Program-made: the position numbers and the translations under genes
Origin: Eriocheir sinensis
Taxonomy: Eukaryota > Arthropoda > Malacostraca > Decapoda > Varunidae
DNA: 64,000 bases
NCBI RefSeq assembly: GCF_024679095.1
Contig: NC_066515.1
Coordinates: 26,246,887-26,310,886, forward strand
Direction: 5' to 3'
In this document: positions 1-12,419 of the stretch, in pieces
Numbering within the stretch: position 1 is the first letter of the stretch
How the letters are laid out: each line of letters starts with the position of its first letter
The notes under the pieces: model-generated
What the model was told of the DNA's origin: nothing
Databases searched by the model: none
The model's input: only the letters and a program-made list of their open reading frames with translations

Positions 1-240
1 TACTTTATATTACTATTTTACCCATTTGATATTTTTACCCGTCTTTAATTTAAGGGACCTAAGTTTATTAATAACAACCTTGATAAAAAGAAATTCATAA
101 CCTTTTTCCAGGCCAGCACGGTTTATTTTTTTTTTCTTCCCTTCTGTGGTGGAACAGCGAGTAGTGGGTCTTTTTTTTCTTAACATTTGATATTGCCCTT
201 TAGCTGCTGGAATTGTTGTATATAAAAAAATCTGAACAGG
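1..240. other. Left-edge intergenic sequence, no gene seen
   Basis: AT-rich DNA with no supported coding exon. The stretch around 127-225 (T-run, a segment reading AGTAGTGGGTC, then T-run and GCCCTT) resembles the core of the foldback element in nardilysin intron 1 (about 11500-11660), so it is probably a diverged copy of the same dispersed repeat. It is too short to delimit. Confidence 0.4.
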
Positions 241-1110
241 TATCGGTCAAATATTGGGGTATCGGTATCGGTCATATATTGGGGTATCGGTATCGGTTAA
301 ATATTGGGGTATCGGTATCGGTCAAATATTGGGGTATCGGTATCGGTTAAATATTAGGGTATCGGTATCGGTCAAATATTGGGGTATCGGTATCGGTCAA
401 ATATTGGGGTATCGGTATCGGTCAAATATTGGGGTATCGGTATCGGTCAAATATTGGGGTATCGGTATCGGTCAAATATTGGGGTATCGGTATCGGTCAA
501 ATATTGGGGTATCGGTATCGGTATCGGTCAAATATTGGGGTATCGGTATCGGTATCGGTCAAATATTGGGGTATCGGTATCGGTCAAATATAGGGGTATC
601 GGTATCGGTCAAATATTGGGGTATCGGTATCGGTCAAATATTGGGGTATCGGTATCGGTCAAATATTGGGGTATCGGTATCGGTCAAATATTGGGGTATC
701 GGTATCGGTTAAATATTAGGGTATCGGTATCGGTCAAATATTGGGGTATCGGTATCGGTCAAATATTGGGGTATCGGTATCGGTCAAATATTGGGGTATC
801 GGTATCGGTCAAATATTGGGGTATCGGTATCGGTCAAATATTGGGGTATCGGTATCGGTCAAATATTGGGGTATCGGTATCGGTCAAATATTGGGGTATA
901 TCGGTATCGGTCAAATATTGGGGTATCGGTATCGGTCAAATATTGGGGTATCGGTATCGGTCAAATATTGGGGTATCGGTATCGGTCAAATATAGGGGTA
1001 TCGGTAGATCGGTTAAATATTGGGGTATTGGTATCGGTCATATATTGGGGTATCGGTATCGGTCAAAATTCTGGTATCGGTATCTGTCAAAATTCTGGTA
1101 TCGGTATATC
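241..1110 (+). repeat. 25-bp minisatellite, about 34 copies
   Basis: The unit is a doubled ATCGGT hexamer followed by CAAATATTGGGGT. The hexamer is sometimes tripled (about 510-560), and a few units carry TTAAATATTAGGGT or TATAGGGG variants. The last units (1060-1110) are shortened to CAAAATTCTGG. Because 25 is not a multiple of 3, the array cycles through all frames; its open frames of up to 255 codons are a product of low stop-codon content, not a gene. Confidence 0.97.
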
Positions 1111-1133
1111 CCTAATCCTAACCCAACCTTACC

Positions 1134-1231
1134 TCAGTATGCATGACTATCCAATCTCCTCTTGAATGTATCTATGGTATTGGCACCCACAACATGACTG
1201 CCAAGCCTGTTCCATTCATCCACCACTCTAT
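1134..1231 (-). mobile_element. LINE (CR1-like) C-terminal coding fragment
   Basis: On the minus strand the translation contains NRVVDEWNRLGSHVV followed by TIDTFKRRLDSHAY and a stop. This is the xxVWNxLPxxVVxAxTxxxFKxxLD tail typical of CR1-like retrotransposon ORF2 proteins. The 5' side runs straight into purine/pyrimidine low-complexity DNA, so this is a severely 5'-truncated relic. It differs from the other CR1-like tails in this window, so it is a separate family. Confidence 0.7.
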
Positions 1232-1436
1232 TGGTAAAGGGAAGGAAGGAAGGAAGGAGGGAAGGAAGGGAGGAAGGAAAAGAAGGAAGGAGGCAATGTA
1301 GGGAAATAAAAAATGAAGGAAGGAAGGAAAGAAGGAAGAAGAAGAAGAGAAAGAAGGAAGGCGATGAAAGAAATTTTAAAAAAAGGGAGGAATTGAAGGA
1401 GATTGAGAGGAAGGAACGAAGGAAGGAATAGAGAAA

Positions 1437-1492
<56 letters not shown>

Positions 1493-1714
1493 AGGAGAGA
1501 AGAGGAGGAGGAGGAGGAGGAAAGTTTACAAGAGGTGAAACGTGAACCTCTTCCCTCCTCCTCCTCCTCCTCCTTGTCAACTTCCTCTTCCTTCTCTTCC
1601 TCCTCTTTTCACCCTTGAGGTACTTAGTTAAGTGTCTTATGAGGAGGAGGAGGAGGAGGAGGAGGAGGAGGAAGAAGAAGAAGAAGAAAAATATATGTAA
1701 AGTAGGAGGGAGAC

Positions 1715-1810
<96 letters not shown>

Positions 1811-1870
1811 GGACTAAAGCGAGGGAAGAAAAGAAAAAAAAGCAGGATATGAAAGGAAGTATTAGAGGAG

Positions 1871-1922
<52 letters not shown>

Positions 1923-1963
1923 GGAAAGACGAGACGTAATACATAGAAAAGAGAAATAAAAGG

Positions 1964-2011
<48 letters not shown>

Positions 2012-2144
2012 GGGAGGAATAATTGACATTTTACACGGATTTGCTTCTTCTTGCTCCTCCTCCTCCTCCTCCTCCTCCTCCTTATTTACTCACTCACTCA
2101 CACTCACTCACACTCAACAATGGTACTCATATGTGTGCTTAATG

Positions 2145-2198
<54 letters not shown>

Positions 2199-2353
2199 GG
2201 AAATAAATAAAATAATTATGTCGCCCCCACCTCTCTCTCTCTCTCTCTCTGATACACACGAACGCATTTCTGGGTAACGAAGGGAGGAGTCAAGGACGGA
2301 GGAGGAGGAGGAGGAGGAGGAGGAGGAATGCATGAAGGGATGATGGAGGGAGG

Positions 2354-2414
<61 letters not shown>

Positions 2415-2747
2415 GAAGTTAACACGGTCGATCGTCCGCCTAAATTATGGTGATTTTGTCCTTAAATATCCTTTGTTACGTGATTTCTGACGCCACGTAC
2501 ATACGAACACACATACACACACATACACACACACACATACATACATAAAAACATTCATCCACGATCGTATACTTACATAACCCAAACACACACACACATA
2601 ACCCAAACACACACACACACACACACACATTATTCCTTGGTCCGTAAAACAACAATATTAATAAAAAAAAATAAAAAAAATAACGAGGAGGAGGAGGAGG
2701 AGGAGGGAGGAAAAATTGGTGAGAAGATGGATTTTTTTGCTGTGTGT

Positions 2748-2792
<45 letters not shown>

Positions 2793-2847
2793 AAATTATA
2801 GGTTAAGAAAAGACGGGAAGTGCAAAACAGGTGAAATTGAGCCCCCA

Positions 2848-2899
<52 letters not shown>

Positions 2900-2939
2900 G
2901 GGATAACACACAAAACACATCAAAACAAATCCCAATAAC

Positions 2940-2998
<59 letters not shown>

Positions 2999-3116
2999 CG
3001 TAAATAAATACTACTGTAAACACTTCAATGGGAATGCAAATGACACCAATGGGAATGTTTGGAATGGGAACTGGAATGGTGGGAATGCGGGCAGGTGGTG
3101 GTGACTCCTGCGGCTG

Positions 3117-3207
<91 letters not shown>

Positions 3208-3285
3208 GGGGCGGGGGGAGAGAAGAGGAAAAAGAGAAGGACGGAAAGGAAAGGGAGGAAGGGAGGGAGGTAAGGAGGAAAATGA

Positions 3286-3367
<82 letters not shown>

Positions 3368-3420
3368 AGGAAAAAAAGGAAGGGAGGAAAGAAAGGAAAG
3401 GGAGGTAAGGAGGAAAAGGA

Positions 3421-3509
<89 letters not shown>

Positions 3510-3576
3510 GCGGAGGGAGAGAAGAGGAAAAAGGGAAGGACGGAAAGAAAGGAAAGGGAGGTAAGGAGGAAAAGGA

Positions 3577-3662
<86 letters not shown>

Positions 3663-3732
3663 ATCGTTTTCTTTTTTATATTCAATTTCGTCCTTTTAAA
3701 CGTCTATGCTAATGGTTTTAAATGCCTCGCTA

Positions 3733-3775
<43 letters not shown>

Positions 3776-4905
3776 GACTACTACTACTACCACTACTACT
3801 ACTACGACTACTGGCTCCCTCGTATATGCAAATGGCGCATGGCTGTCTGATCCACTCCTCTTGCTCCCTTTACGAATGCTTTCCCTTACTATCGATTCAT
3901 TGATTAATTCGGAAGAGAAGGGGAAGGAGAGGGGAGGGAAGGGGAGGGAAGGGAAGGGGAAGGAAGTCTAGGTTAACGAGTGCAAGGGAGGGATGGGATG
4001 GAAGGGGAAGGAAGGAAGGGGAAGAGGGGAATGGAAGGGGAAGGAAAGAGAAGGAAGGAAGAGGAGGAAGGAAAGGGGAGGGAAGGGAAGGGAAGGAAGG
4101 GTAAGTTAGCGAGTGCAAGGGAGGGAAGGAAGGGGAAGGAAGGGGAAGAGGGGGAAGGAAGGGGAAGGAAGACAAGAGAAGAGGGGAATGAATGAACAGG
4201 GAAGGAAAGGAAGGAAGGGGAAGAGGGGAGTGGAAGGGGTAGGAAGGGGAGGAAATTATATAAGGGTAAGGGGGAAGGGTAAGGTAGGGGAGGTAAATGT
4301 ATTGATAGGAAGGGGAGGGAGAGAAGGGAGAGGGAGAGAGAGGGAGTAGAATAGGATGGGAGAGCGATGAAAGGGGAAGGAAAGGAAGAAGGGGAGGAAA
4401 AGAACGAAAAAAGAGGAAAGAGAGGAAAAGAAGAGGAGAAAGAGGAAGGAAGAAGATTAGATAAAGAGGAGACGAGGAATGAAGAGGAAAGCAATTAAGA
4501 GAAGAGAGAATTGAGAAGAAGGAAGAGAGAGAGAAGAGAAATTTGAGAGGAGATAAAAAAGAAAGAAAAGAAGAGAGGAGAGAAAAGGGAATAAAGAAAG
4601 AGAGAGAGAGAGAGAGAATTAGAGAAAGAGGGAAAAGAAGAGAAGCAGAAAATGTGAATGGAAGAGAGAAAGAAGAGGAAGAGAGAGAGGAGGGAGAGGA
4701 AGAGAGAGAGAGAGAAGGGGAGAAAATTAAAGGGAAAGGAAGGGAAACTCAGAAGAGGGTAAAGGGTACGATTGTAGGGGAGAGGGGAGAAGAGGGGAGA
4801 AGAGGGGAGACAGAAGGGGTGAAAGGGGAGGAGAGAGGAGGAGGAGGAGGAGGGGAAAGGTTATGGTTGAGTGAGTGTTATTGAGTGGCTGGTTAGATTG
4901 CAACG

Positions 4906-4950
<45 letters not shown>

Positions 4951-5066
4951 ATAGTAGTAGTAGTAGTAGTAGTAGTAATAGTAGTAGTGGTGGTGGTGGT
5001 AATGGTCAAATGAAATGGAAAAGGAAAGGAAAAAGAAGGAAAAAGAGGAAGGAAAAATAGTTGTAA

Positions 5067-5128
<62 letters not shown>

Positions 5129-5165
5129 ACAATAATAATAATAATAATAATAATAATATGACCAA
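1232..5165. repeat. Purine-rich and microsatellite block
   Basis: Nearly 4 kb of low-complexity DNA: GGAA/GGGAA-rich purine tracts (1232-1435, 3910-4860), long (GA)n runs (1439-1489, 1718-1806, 1874-1915, 1964-2009 as CT, 2358-2412, 2850-2895, 3119-3204, 3291-3361, 3423-3507, 3580-3658), (GGA)n, (GT)n at 2146-2197 and 2753-2790, (TAA)n at about 2938-2994, (CTA)n at 3727-3812 and (AGT)n at 4906-4989 and 5065-5128. Between 3208 and 3590 the (GA)n runs and their purine-rich spacers form a higher-order repeat of about 150 bp. No exon is supported. Confidence 0.95.
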
Positions 5166-5225
5166 GATCTTATCATAACACAGACAAAAACTAATAAAAC
5201 TTACATTAACACTAATTTTATGTGT

Positions 5226-5282
<57 letters not shown>

Positions 5283-6177
5283 CAAACAACAATTAATAAA
5301 CAACAAACAACATTCTCACCTCGCCTCATAAAGTCACTCCTTCCGCTGCCGTTGCATTCACGAATAGAACAAAAAAACAAAACAAAAAATAAACAAGAAA
5401 AAACACACACACAAGCTCTTCGTCAACTTGAAATCACCGCCACCACCACATTCCTTCCTTCCTTCACCTTCCTTCACTTAAACTCCTTCCTTACGCGTGT
5501 GGCAAATAGGTGATCTTTCCCGCGTTTTCTCCATCCTTCACAACCTCGCGACACGGCTTCTCAAACCCCTTTCAGCGAGACTCGATTCGGGGGGTGAATT
5601 CTCGGTTTCAAGACATGTCCACCCGTAGCAATGCATGTGAGGATGAAGAGCGGATGTTATTACGTTATTCTAGGTATCCACGCGTCACGCCGTCATGTTG
5701 CATAGACTAAAATGAACAAGAGGATGAGGTGGACGAAAGCACAGGTCTGAATTTGATACCACACGCCACCATATGTTCCTAATCTCCTCGCTTCCAGATG
5801 TAAACAAGCTTGATTTAGCGATAATACTCGTCTCTAGGGTGTTTGCGATGCCTTGTTTGCCTCGGGTGTGTTGTTTGGTGCGTGTTTGGTGTTTGCGCGT
5901 AAGGGAATGGATGTTGAATGTGAGTTTGTGGGGAAAATGTTGAACTGGTGGCGTATTTTTTGACTCCGCCCACTCTTGGTCCTCATTGGTGGGGTGATCG
6001 ACGCAAACTCGTGTGTCTGTGTGTGTGTCTGTATGTATGTATATGTGTGTGGTGTGTGTGTGTGTGTGTGTGTGTTATCTTCCCCACGAGCTCTGTGTTG
6101 AGTGGAAATGCTGTAAGATATATTGGCGGGCTACACACACACACACACACACAGGATTACGCACACAAGGATGTTTC

Positions 6178-6211
<34 letters not shown>

Positions 6212-6237
6212 AAACTAATCTTGTTATATTTCCTCTG

Positions 6238-6274
<37 letters not shown>

Positions 6275-6328
6275 CTGTCTGTCTATGTATGTATGAATGT
6301 AAACTAATCTTGCTATAGAATCCTTTGT

Positions 6329-6365
<37 letters not shown>

Positions 6366-6502
6366 CAATTTATCCTAACCTTTATTTAGCTTACATAATC
6401 AATAAAAGCTCGCAATGTCCTTTATTCTATCCAATACTACCATAAAATTACTTTAAAAAAATATCGTAAACTTTTAATACACACAAATTCGTTTACCAAA
6501 GC

Positions 6503-6537
<35 letters not shown>

Positions 6538-6600
6538 ACCTTTACCTCCTCCCCTGTCACTACCACTACCACCACCACTTCCCCCCACAGGAGTCAGGGC
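5166..6600. repeat. (GT)n/(CA)n-rich intergenic region
   Basis: Several long (GT)n tracts (5229-5279, 6050-6074, 6181-6211, 6240-6271, 6331-6363, 6505-6535) and a (CA)n tract (6133-6152) are separated by short unique DNA. The 6180-6363 part is a roughly 90-bp unit (GT tract plus a segment reading CAAACTAATCTTG) repeated. The 5450-5990 interval is unique sequence in which I see no supported exon. Confidence 0.85.
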
Positions 6601-7445
6601 TAAACTAAGTGAATGAGAATATACGCGCCTCGGAGGGGAAAGCAACAATTGATAAAGTGCGCCCCTTTTATAAGCCTCAAGTCGGCATTCTCAGAGGCTA
6701 GCTTCCACCATCAACTATTTCTAAAGACCAAAATGGAGATCAATCGGATTCTCATGAGTGTTTCTTTAGGCTCACGGTACAGAAGGAAGGTTAAACTACC
6801 ATCGGGGTCATGAAACTACCCCTGGAAATGCCCACAACTCCTACGAAAGCCTTGTCAAATATGTGTTCTTGGGAGGCGAAATTCTCAAGACGCTTCCGTC
6901 TCTACCATCAACTATTTCCAAAGGCCAAAATGGAGATCAATCGGGTTCCCATGAGTGTTTCTTTAGGCTCACGGTACAGAAGGAAGGTTAAACTACCACC
7001 GGGGTCATGAAACTACCCCTGGAAATGCCCACAACTCCTACGAAAGCCTTGTATAATACGTGTTCTTGGGCGGCGAAATTCTCAGACGCTTCCACTTCTT
7101 ACATCAACAATTTCCAGAGACCAAAAAAGAGATCAATCGGGTTCTCATGAGTGTTTCTTTAGGCTCACAGCACAGAGGGAGGGTTAAACTACCACCGGGG
7201 TCATGAAACTACCCCTGGAAATGCCCACAACTCCTACGAAAGCCTTGTATAATACGTGTTCTTGGGCGGCGAAATGTTCAGACCTTCTTCATCAACTTCT
7301 TCACAAGACCAAAAAAAGAGAAAAAGGATCCCTCATGGTGTTCTTTTTTAGGCTCACAGCAGAGGAGGGTTAAACTAGTCATGAAACTGCCCAACCCCTA
7401 AAGTCTTGTATAATACGTGTTCTTGGGCGCGGATATGTCTAAGGA
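6601..7445. repeat. About 196-bp tandem array, four copies
   Basis: Units share GGTCATGAAACTACCCCTGG, a segment reading CCTACGAAAGCCTTGT, GTGTTCTTGGG and GTGTTTCTTTAGGCTCACGG. The marker GAGATCAATCGG recurs at about 6734, 6930 and 7128. The fourth copy is degraded by small deletions. A related sequence occurs at the right edge of the window (63840-64000), so the unit belongs to a dispersed family. No coding potential is supported. Confidence 0.85.
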
Positions 7446-7530
7446 TATATGACCGGGACCCCTAACCCTGAGGAACTAAGACCCCGGCCGTATTTTCTCA
7501 TCAAGAGGCTTTTTAAGATTTATTTTTATT

Positions 7531-7580
<50 letters not shown>

Positions 7581-8135
7581 GTTCTAGAAGACGCGGTTTT
7601 GCACTTTAGGTAAACTGAATGGAAAGCTTCTTCGGCCTTTGGTTAGTTGGTTATGGTTTTACATTATGCATATTTTTCTTGGTAATGCTTCGTTTTAGGT
7701 CCCTCGCCAAGAAAAGGAAAGAAAGATAAAAATTGGAAGAGAAGCGAACTGAGGAAATAAAAGACGCATCACCCCCTCAACATAAAAGGAAATGAAAATA
7801 CGTAGAAAAGGAAAGAAAATGAGAGAAAATAAAATACCCAGCCCCGCCACGCCCCACAAGAAAGAAATGAAAATAGGAAAATAAATTAGTAAAGACGTAC
7901 CCACCCCCGCCATGCCCCGCAACACAAGAAATAAATGAAAACAGAAAAAGATATTAGAAAAGATGTACCCAGCCCCGCCATGCCCCGCAACACAAGAAAG
8001 AAATTAAAACAGAAAAAGATATTAGAAAAGATGTACCCAGCCCCGCCATGCCCCGCAACACAAGAAAGAAATGAAAACAGAAAAAGATATTAGAAAAGAT
8101 GTACCCAGCCCCGCCATGCCCCGAGCTCCCCCAAA
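7446..8135. repeat. Unique segment, (CT)n tract and 67-bp array
   Basis: 7446-7690 holds a (C)n(CT)n tract at 7533-7577 and otherwise unique sequence. From about 7785 to 8130 a unit of about 67 bp containing GTACCCAGCCCCGCCATGCC, AGAAAGAAATGAAAA and GATATTAGAAAAG repeats five times, the later copies nearly identical. No exon is supported. Confidence 0.8.
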
Positions 8136-8888
8136 GCGTAAACAGACCGAAGCTTCACATATAACACCTGACCAAACACTAATTACAGGTAAGCTAGGGC
8201 ACCCTTTAATACCCCAATCAAACCACACTTACCTGGGGGCATCGTGTGCGTGGAGGAAGCCGCCACACGCATACATGAACGTTTGTATCGAGGGAAACGT
8301 GAAGCAGGAAAGAGCTGTCTAACCCACGTGCCCGCCATGCCACTATTCAACTGAGTGTCTTTCTTGATTAGCAGTGTTGCCAACTCAAAATTTATAAATC
8401 CATCACTGTTGATTAGATGTTTAAGGAGCTCCTAATATTACTTTCCTTGCTCTTAATTGATTTTTTTACATCGTTTGGTCATTTCTGTTTTAGTTCAATT
8501 ATTCGTCTATTTTAGTTTCATTATTTTTCTTCGTTGTCAGCTTTTTTATCAGACGTTTAAAGAGCTCCTAATATTACTTAACCCTGGATAGGTAACGTTT
8601 GTTCATTCATGTTTTAGTTCAATTATTCATATTTTATTAGTCTCATTATTTTTCTTATCAGGTCGCTCGAGATAATTGTGTTTTCTATTCCTCTATATCA
8701 CGTAATTATGGAACTTCTGTTATTTTTATGGGAAATTAAGGTCAAAAGGGGATTTATTAGTAAGGAAAGGATGTTATTTAATTGGTTTTATGTTTTTTGT
8801 CTCCGTGAATGTGTGTCAAAAACGGGTCCATATTTTAGTTATCCTTTGCTTCCATCTTTTTCCCTTCCTTTATCTTCTTTTGTAGACT
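8136..8888. repeat. Intergenic region with an inverted copy of the 10-kb array
   Basis: 8400-8660 contains two diverged copies of a unit with GAGCTCCTAATATTACTT and TTTAGTTCAATTATTC. 8700-8832 contains GGAAATTAAGGTCAAAAGGG, AAGGAAAGGATGTTATTTAA and GTGAATGTGTGTCAAAAACG. These are the reverse complement of the units repeated at about 10490-10890, so this is an isolated, inverted member of that array. No gene is seen. Confidence 0.75.
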
Positions 8889-9925
8889 TATAACGCTTTG
8901 AATCGCTTGGTAGCCCTATATGTTTCTTTCCTTGGACTTCCCATGGCTTTGAATACACAGCCTCCATGTTATACGACAGGTTTTTAATTGTGCTTTGTTA
9001 GAATTATGGATAGGGAGAGGAGCTGCCACGGTCTGACCTCTGATTATCTTTTTTTATCCTTGCGTATCCTGTTATCACTAAGAATAAAGGATCGCTTCAG
9101 GCTTTCTTTCAACCTTCGTACAGCATGACGGTTTACACGAGTCTACCATTCAGTGTTTTATTAATAAATGTTTCTTTCCTTGGCCTCCCCATGGCTTTGA
9201 ATACACAGCCTCCATGTTATACGACAGAAGATTTTTAATTGTGCTTTGTTAGAGTTATGGATAGGGAGAGGAGCTGCCACGGTCTGACCTCTGATTATCT
9301 CTTTTTATCCTTGCGTATCCTGTTATCACTAAGAATAAAGGATCGCTTCAGGCTTTCTTTCAACCTCCGAACAGCATGACGGTTTACACGAGTCTACCAT
9401 TCAGTGTTTTATTAATAAATGTTTCTTTCCTTGGCCTCCCCATGGCTTTCAATACACAGCCTCCATATGTTAAACGACAGAAGATTTTTAATTGTGCTTT
9501 GTTAGAATTATGGATAGGGAGAGGAGCTGCCACGGTCTGACCTCTTATCATCTTTATATCCTTGCGCATCCTGTTATCACTAAAAATAAAGGAATCGCTT
9601 CAGGCTTTTTTTGAACCTCCGTACAGCATGACGGTTACACGAGTCTACCATTCAGTGTTTTATTAATAAATGTTTCTTTCCTTGGCCTTCCCATAGCGTT
9701 AAATACACAGCCTCCATGTTATACGACAGAAGGTTTTTAATTGTGCTTTGTTAGAATTATGGATAGGGAGAGGAGCTGCCACGGTCTGACCTCTTATCAT
9801 CTTTATATCCTTGCGTATCCTGATATCACTAAAAATAAAGGAATCGCTTCAGGCTTTCTTTCAACCTTCGTACAGCATGACGGTTTACACGAGTCTACCA
9901 TTCAGTGTAAACAGAACCTAACTTT
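8889..9925. repeat. About 246-bp tandem array, four copies
   Basis: Units carry TGTTTCTTTCCTTGG, AATACACAGCCTCCATGTTA, TGGATAGGGAGAGGAGCTGC and GGTTTACACGAGTCTACC. The marker GGATAGGGAGAGG recurs near 9008, 9261, 9512 and 9761. Units contain TTATTAATAAA and AAGAATAAAGGA, so AATAAA motifs here are a repeat property and not evidence of a gene end. Confidence 0.9.
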
Positions 9926-10895
9926 CATGGAATAACTGCAAATATTCGTTCCCAGAAAACATTCCACTCTTGCGACGGCTCACAGATAGACAAAAAAATA
10001 TTAATTCAACAGTTTTGACGCACATTCACAGAGACAAAAGATAAAAACAACATTTTAACATCCTTTCCTTACCCATGGAGTCGTTTTCATCCTCTTCTTT
10101 TTCCTTTTCTTCTTCTTCTTTGAGCTGGATCGCTTTGTATCATTTCGTAGGTCCTCCTCCTCCTCTTGGTCCTCTCTTCTGCTTCTTCACACACTTTCAA
10201 TGGCATTATATTATTCTTGTAAATAGAAGAGGTCTTATATACATTACCGAGGCATTATGAGGAGACATTCAGCCTTACCAACAGCTCACAAAAACAAAAA
10301 ACACATCATCAATTAAACATAAGAAGGCGTTTTTGACACATTCATAGAGACAAAAACATTAAAAACAATCAAGTAACATTATTCCCCTACTAATAGAGAT
10401 CTTTTTACGTATATAAGTGCGTTTCCGAGCCGGTGTGAGATATTCAACCTTTTCAACAGCTCACAAACGCATAAAAACAGCATAAATATAACATGAGAAC
10501 TCGTTTTTGACACACATTCACTGAGACAAAGACATAAAACAAATTAAATAACACTTTCCTTACCAGCAAACCCCCTTTTTTAGCTTAGTTTCCCCAAATA
10601 ACAATATGACAAATGTACAATATAACATCATCTTAACATAAGGACCCGTTTTTGACACACATTCACTGAGACAAAAACATAAAACCAATTAAATAACATC
10701 CTTTCCTTACTAATAAATCCCCTTTTTACCTTAATTTCCCCTAATAACAATGACATGTGTAACAATTTTAGCATAAGGACCCGCTTTTGACACACATTCA
10801 CTGAGACAAAAACATAGAACCAATTAAATAACATCCTTTCCTTACTCATAAATCCCCTTTTTACCTTAATTTCCCCGTAAAAATAAGATAAAAGT
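9926..10895. repeat. About 140-bp tandem array upstream of nardilysin
   Basis: Five or six diverged units carry TTTTTGACACACATTCACTG, GACAAAAACATA, AATTAAATAACATCCTTTCC and CCCCTTTTTACC. The last three copies (about 10500-10890) are closest to one another. A minus-strand relic of the same unit lies at 8700-8832. The array ends only about 90 bp before the nardilysin start codon and so borders or overlaps its promoter. Confidence 0.85.
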
Positions 10896-10985
10896 TCCCA
10901 TATCTCCCCAAACATTCCTCCCTGCGTGACCCTCCCGAGGCACACCTGACCCCAGCCTCCCCACACCTGCACACACCTGCCATAT
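10896..10985 (+). promoter_or_regulatory. NRDC: Putative nardilysin 5' UTR and promoter-proximal region
   Basis: A short GC-richer stretch lies between the end of the 140-bp array and the start codon. It contains two CACACCTGC repeats (E-box-like CACCTG) at about 10966-10980. No TATA box or initiator can be asserted. It is called regulatory only because of its position. Confidence 0.35.
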
Positions 10986-12385
10986 ATGTCCAAGAGGCTG
11001 CTATCATTCACCAGTCGCCATATTAACAAGAGAATAAGATTAGACCGGCGCCAGGGTAAGATGAGGACCCTTGCCCCTACAGCCGCAGATGGTGCACGGG
11101 GGGACCACCTGGCGCCCCCTCCCTCCCCACACCTCCCCGCCACCTGTCACCTGCTGGACACGCCAATTAAGGGCAGGTGTGACAAGAAGGAGTACAGGTG
11201 AGATGAGGATGGTTTGGTTATGGTTGCCACGCTGTCATGTGTAGTTTGGAGTTTTCTGGCATTTTCGTTTTCTTTTCATAATTTTTCACTGTTTCATTTT
11301 AATCTCGTGTCACTGCCAGAGTTCTTTCAATTGTTATTTTGGTAAGTCTTAGAAATAGCGGCTCCATATGGTGTGCGTTTAATTGTTGTGGTAGTAATTA
11401 CGACATTTCCAGCACATAGGACGGGGTTTTGACAAGCGGACAGGCGTGTTTATGTTACAAAATTGACCTCTGATTTTGAACACTCCTTTAACCTCTGTTC
11501 TGGAGCGGTAAGTAGCGGGCCTTTTTTATACATTTTTTTGACAAGCGGACAGGCGTATTTATGTTACAAAATTGACCTCTGATTTTGAACACTCCTTTAA
11601 CCTCTGTTCTGGAGCGGTAAGTAGCGGGCCTTTATTTATTTTTTTCATTACGCCCTTGAACTATCTCCGTAGCTGTAAAAAAAGGAAAAAAAAGGGGTGT
11701 ATTTTTCTGCGCATGCTCTTCCCATTCTTCACCCCGGAGCTCGTAGTCTCATCGCCCATCGACTTGGAAGATATCGTGAGGCCAGCGTTGAAAAATACAC
11801 ACCTGTCCGCTTGTCAAAACCCCGTCGTACTTGCTGGAAATGTCGTAATTACAACCACACCGTGCCCTAAATGTGCGCCCGCTAGGAGCCGCTATTTCTA
11901 AGATTTACTGTTATTTTCTCATTTTAACTTTCACTGCCATTGTTTGCATGCCATATTGTCATTTTTCACTGCCATTTCTATATTTATTTTCTACCATACA
12001 TCGCCATCATGGTAGCGATAGGTGTTATTTCAGCGGCGATGGGTTACTATTTTACCAGCGTCAAGATACTATCCACTAGGTTAAGGTAGGGACATGTTAG
12101 TTTATGAATATATGTAAACTAACTGAGGAGAAGGTAAACTGTGGTAACCTAGATATATCCAATGCAGGGTCAGGGGTCAATGCAACAGAGATGAGCACTG
12201 AGGCCGTGTGCAGCTATAATGTATGCCTCTAACTACTTATTTTACTTACTATGAATTGTGTTTTGTTTTTAATTGATGAGGTTTGGTTATTTTTGCATTT
12301 CTTGAACTCCTTGCTTCATGTTTTCTTTGTTTCTTCACTGACGTTTGATTATAATTGTGTTTTGTGCGTTCTCTCTTTCTTTTTA

Positions 12386-12419
<34 letters not shown>

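Noticed and set aside
254..1165. Open frames of up to 255 codons in the 25-bp minisatellite
   Set aside because: A 25-bp unit cycles through all frames and lacks stops; the predicted protein is only GYRYRSNIGVSVSVKYW-type repeats.
1615..3971. Open frames encoding RERERE / SLSLSL tracts
   Set aside because: They are translations of (GA)n/(CT)n microsatellites, with no splice context or non-repeat coding sequence.
8022..8383. Short ORFs of 66-83 codons at 8.0-8.4 kb as small genes
   Set aside because: They span repeat junctions, overlap on opposite strands and show no recognisable protein or splice context.
9170..9670. AATAAA motifs at 9160, 9415 and 9665 as gene ends
   Set aside because: They recur at the same place in each 246-bp unit, and no coding exon lies upstream.
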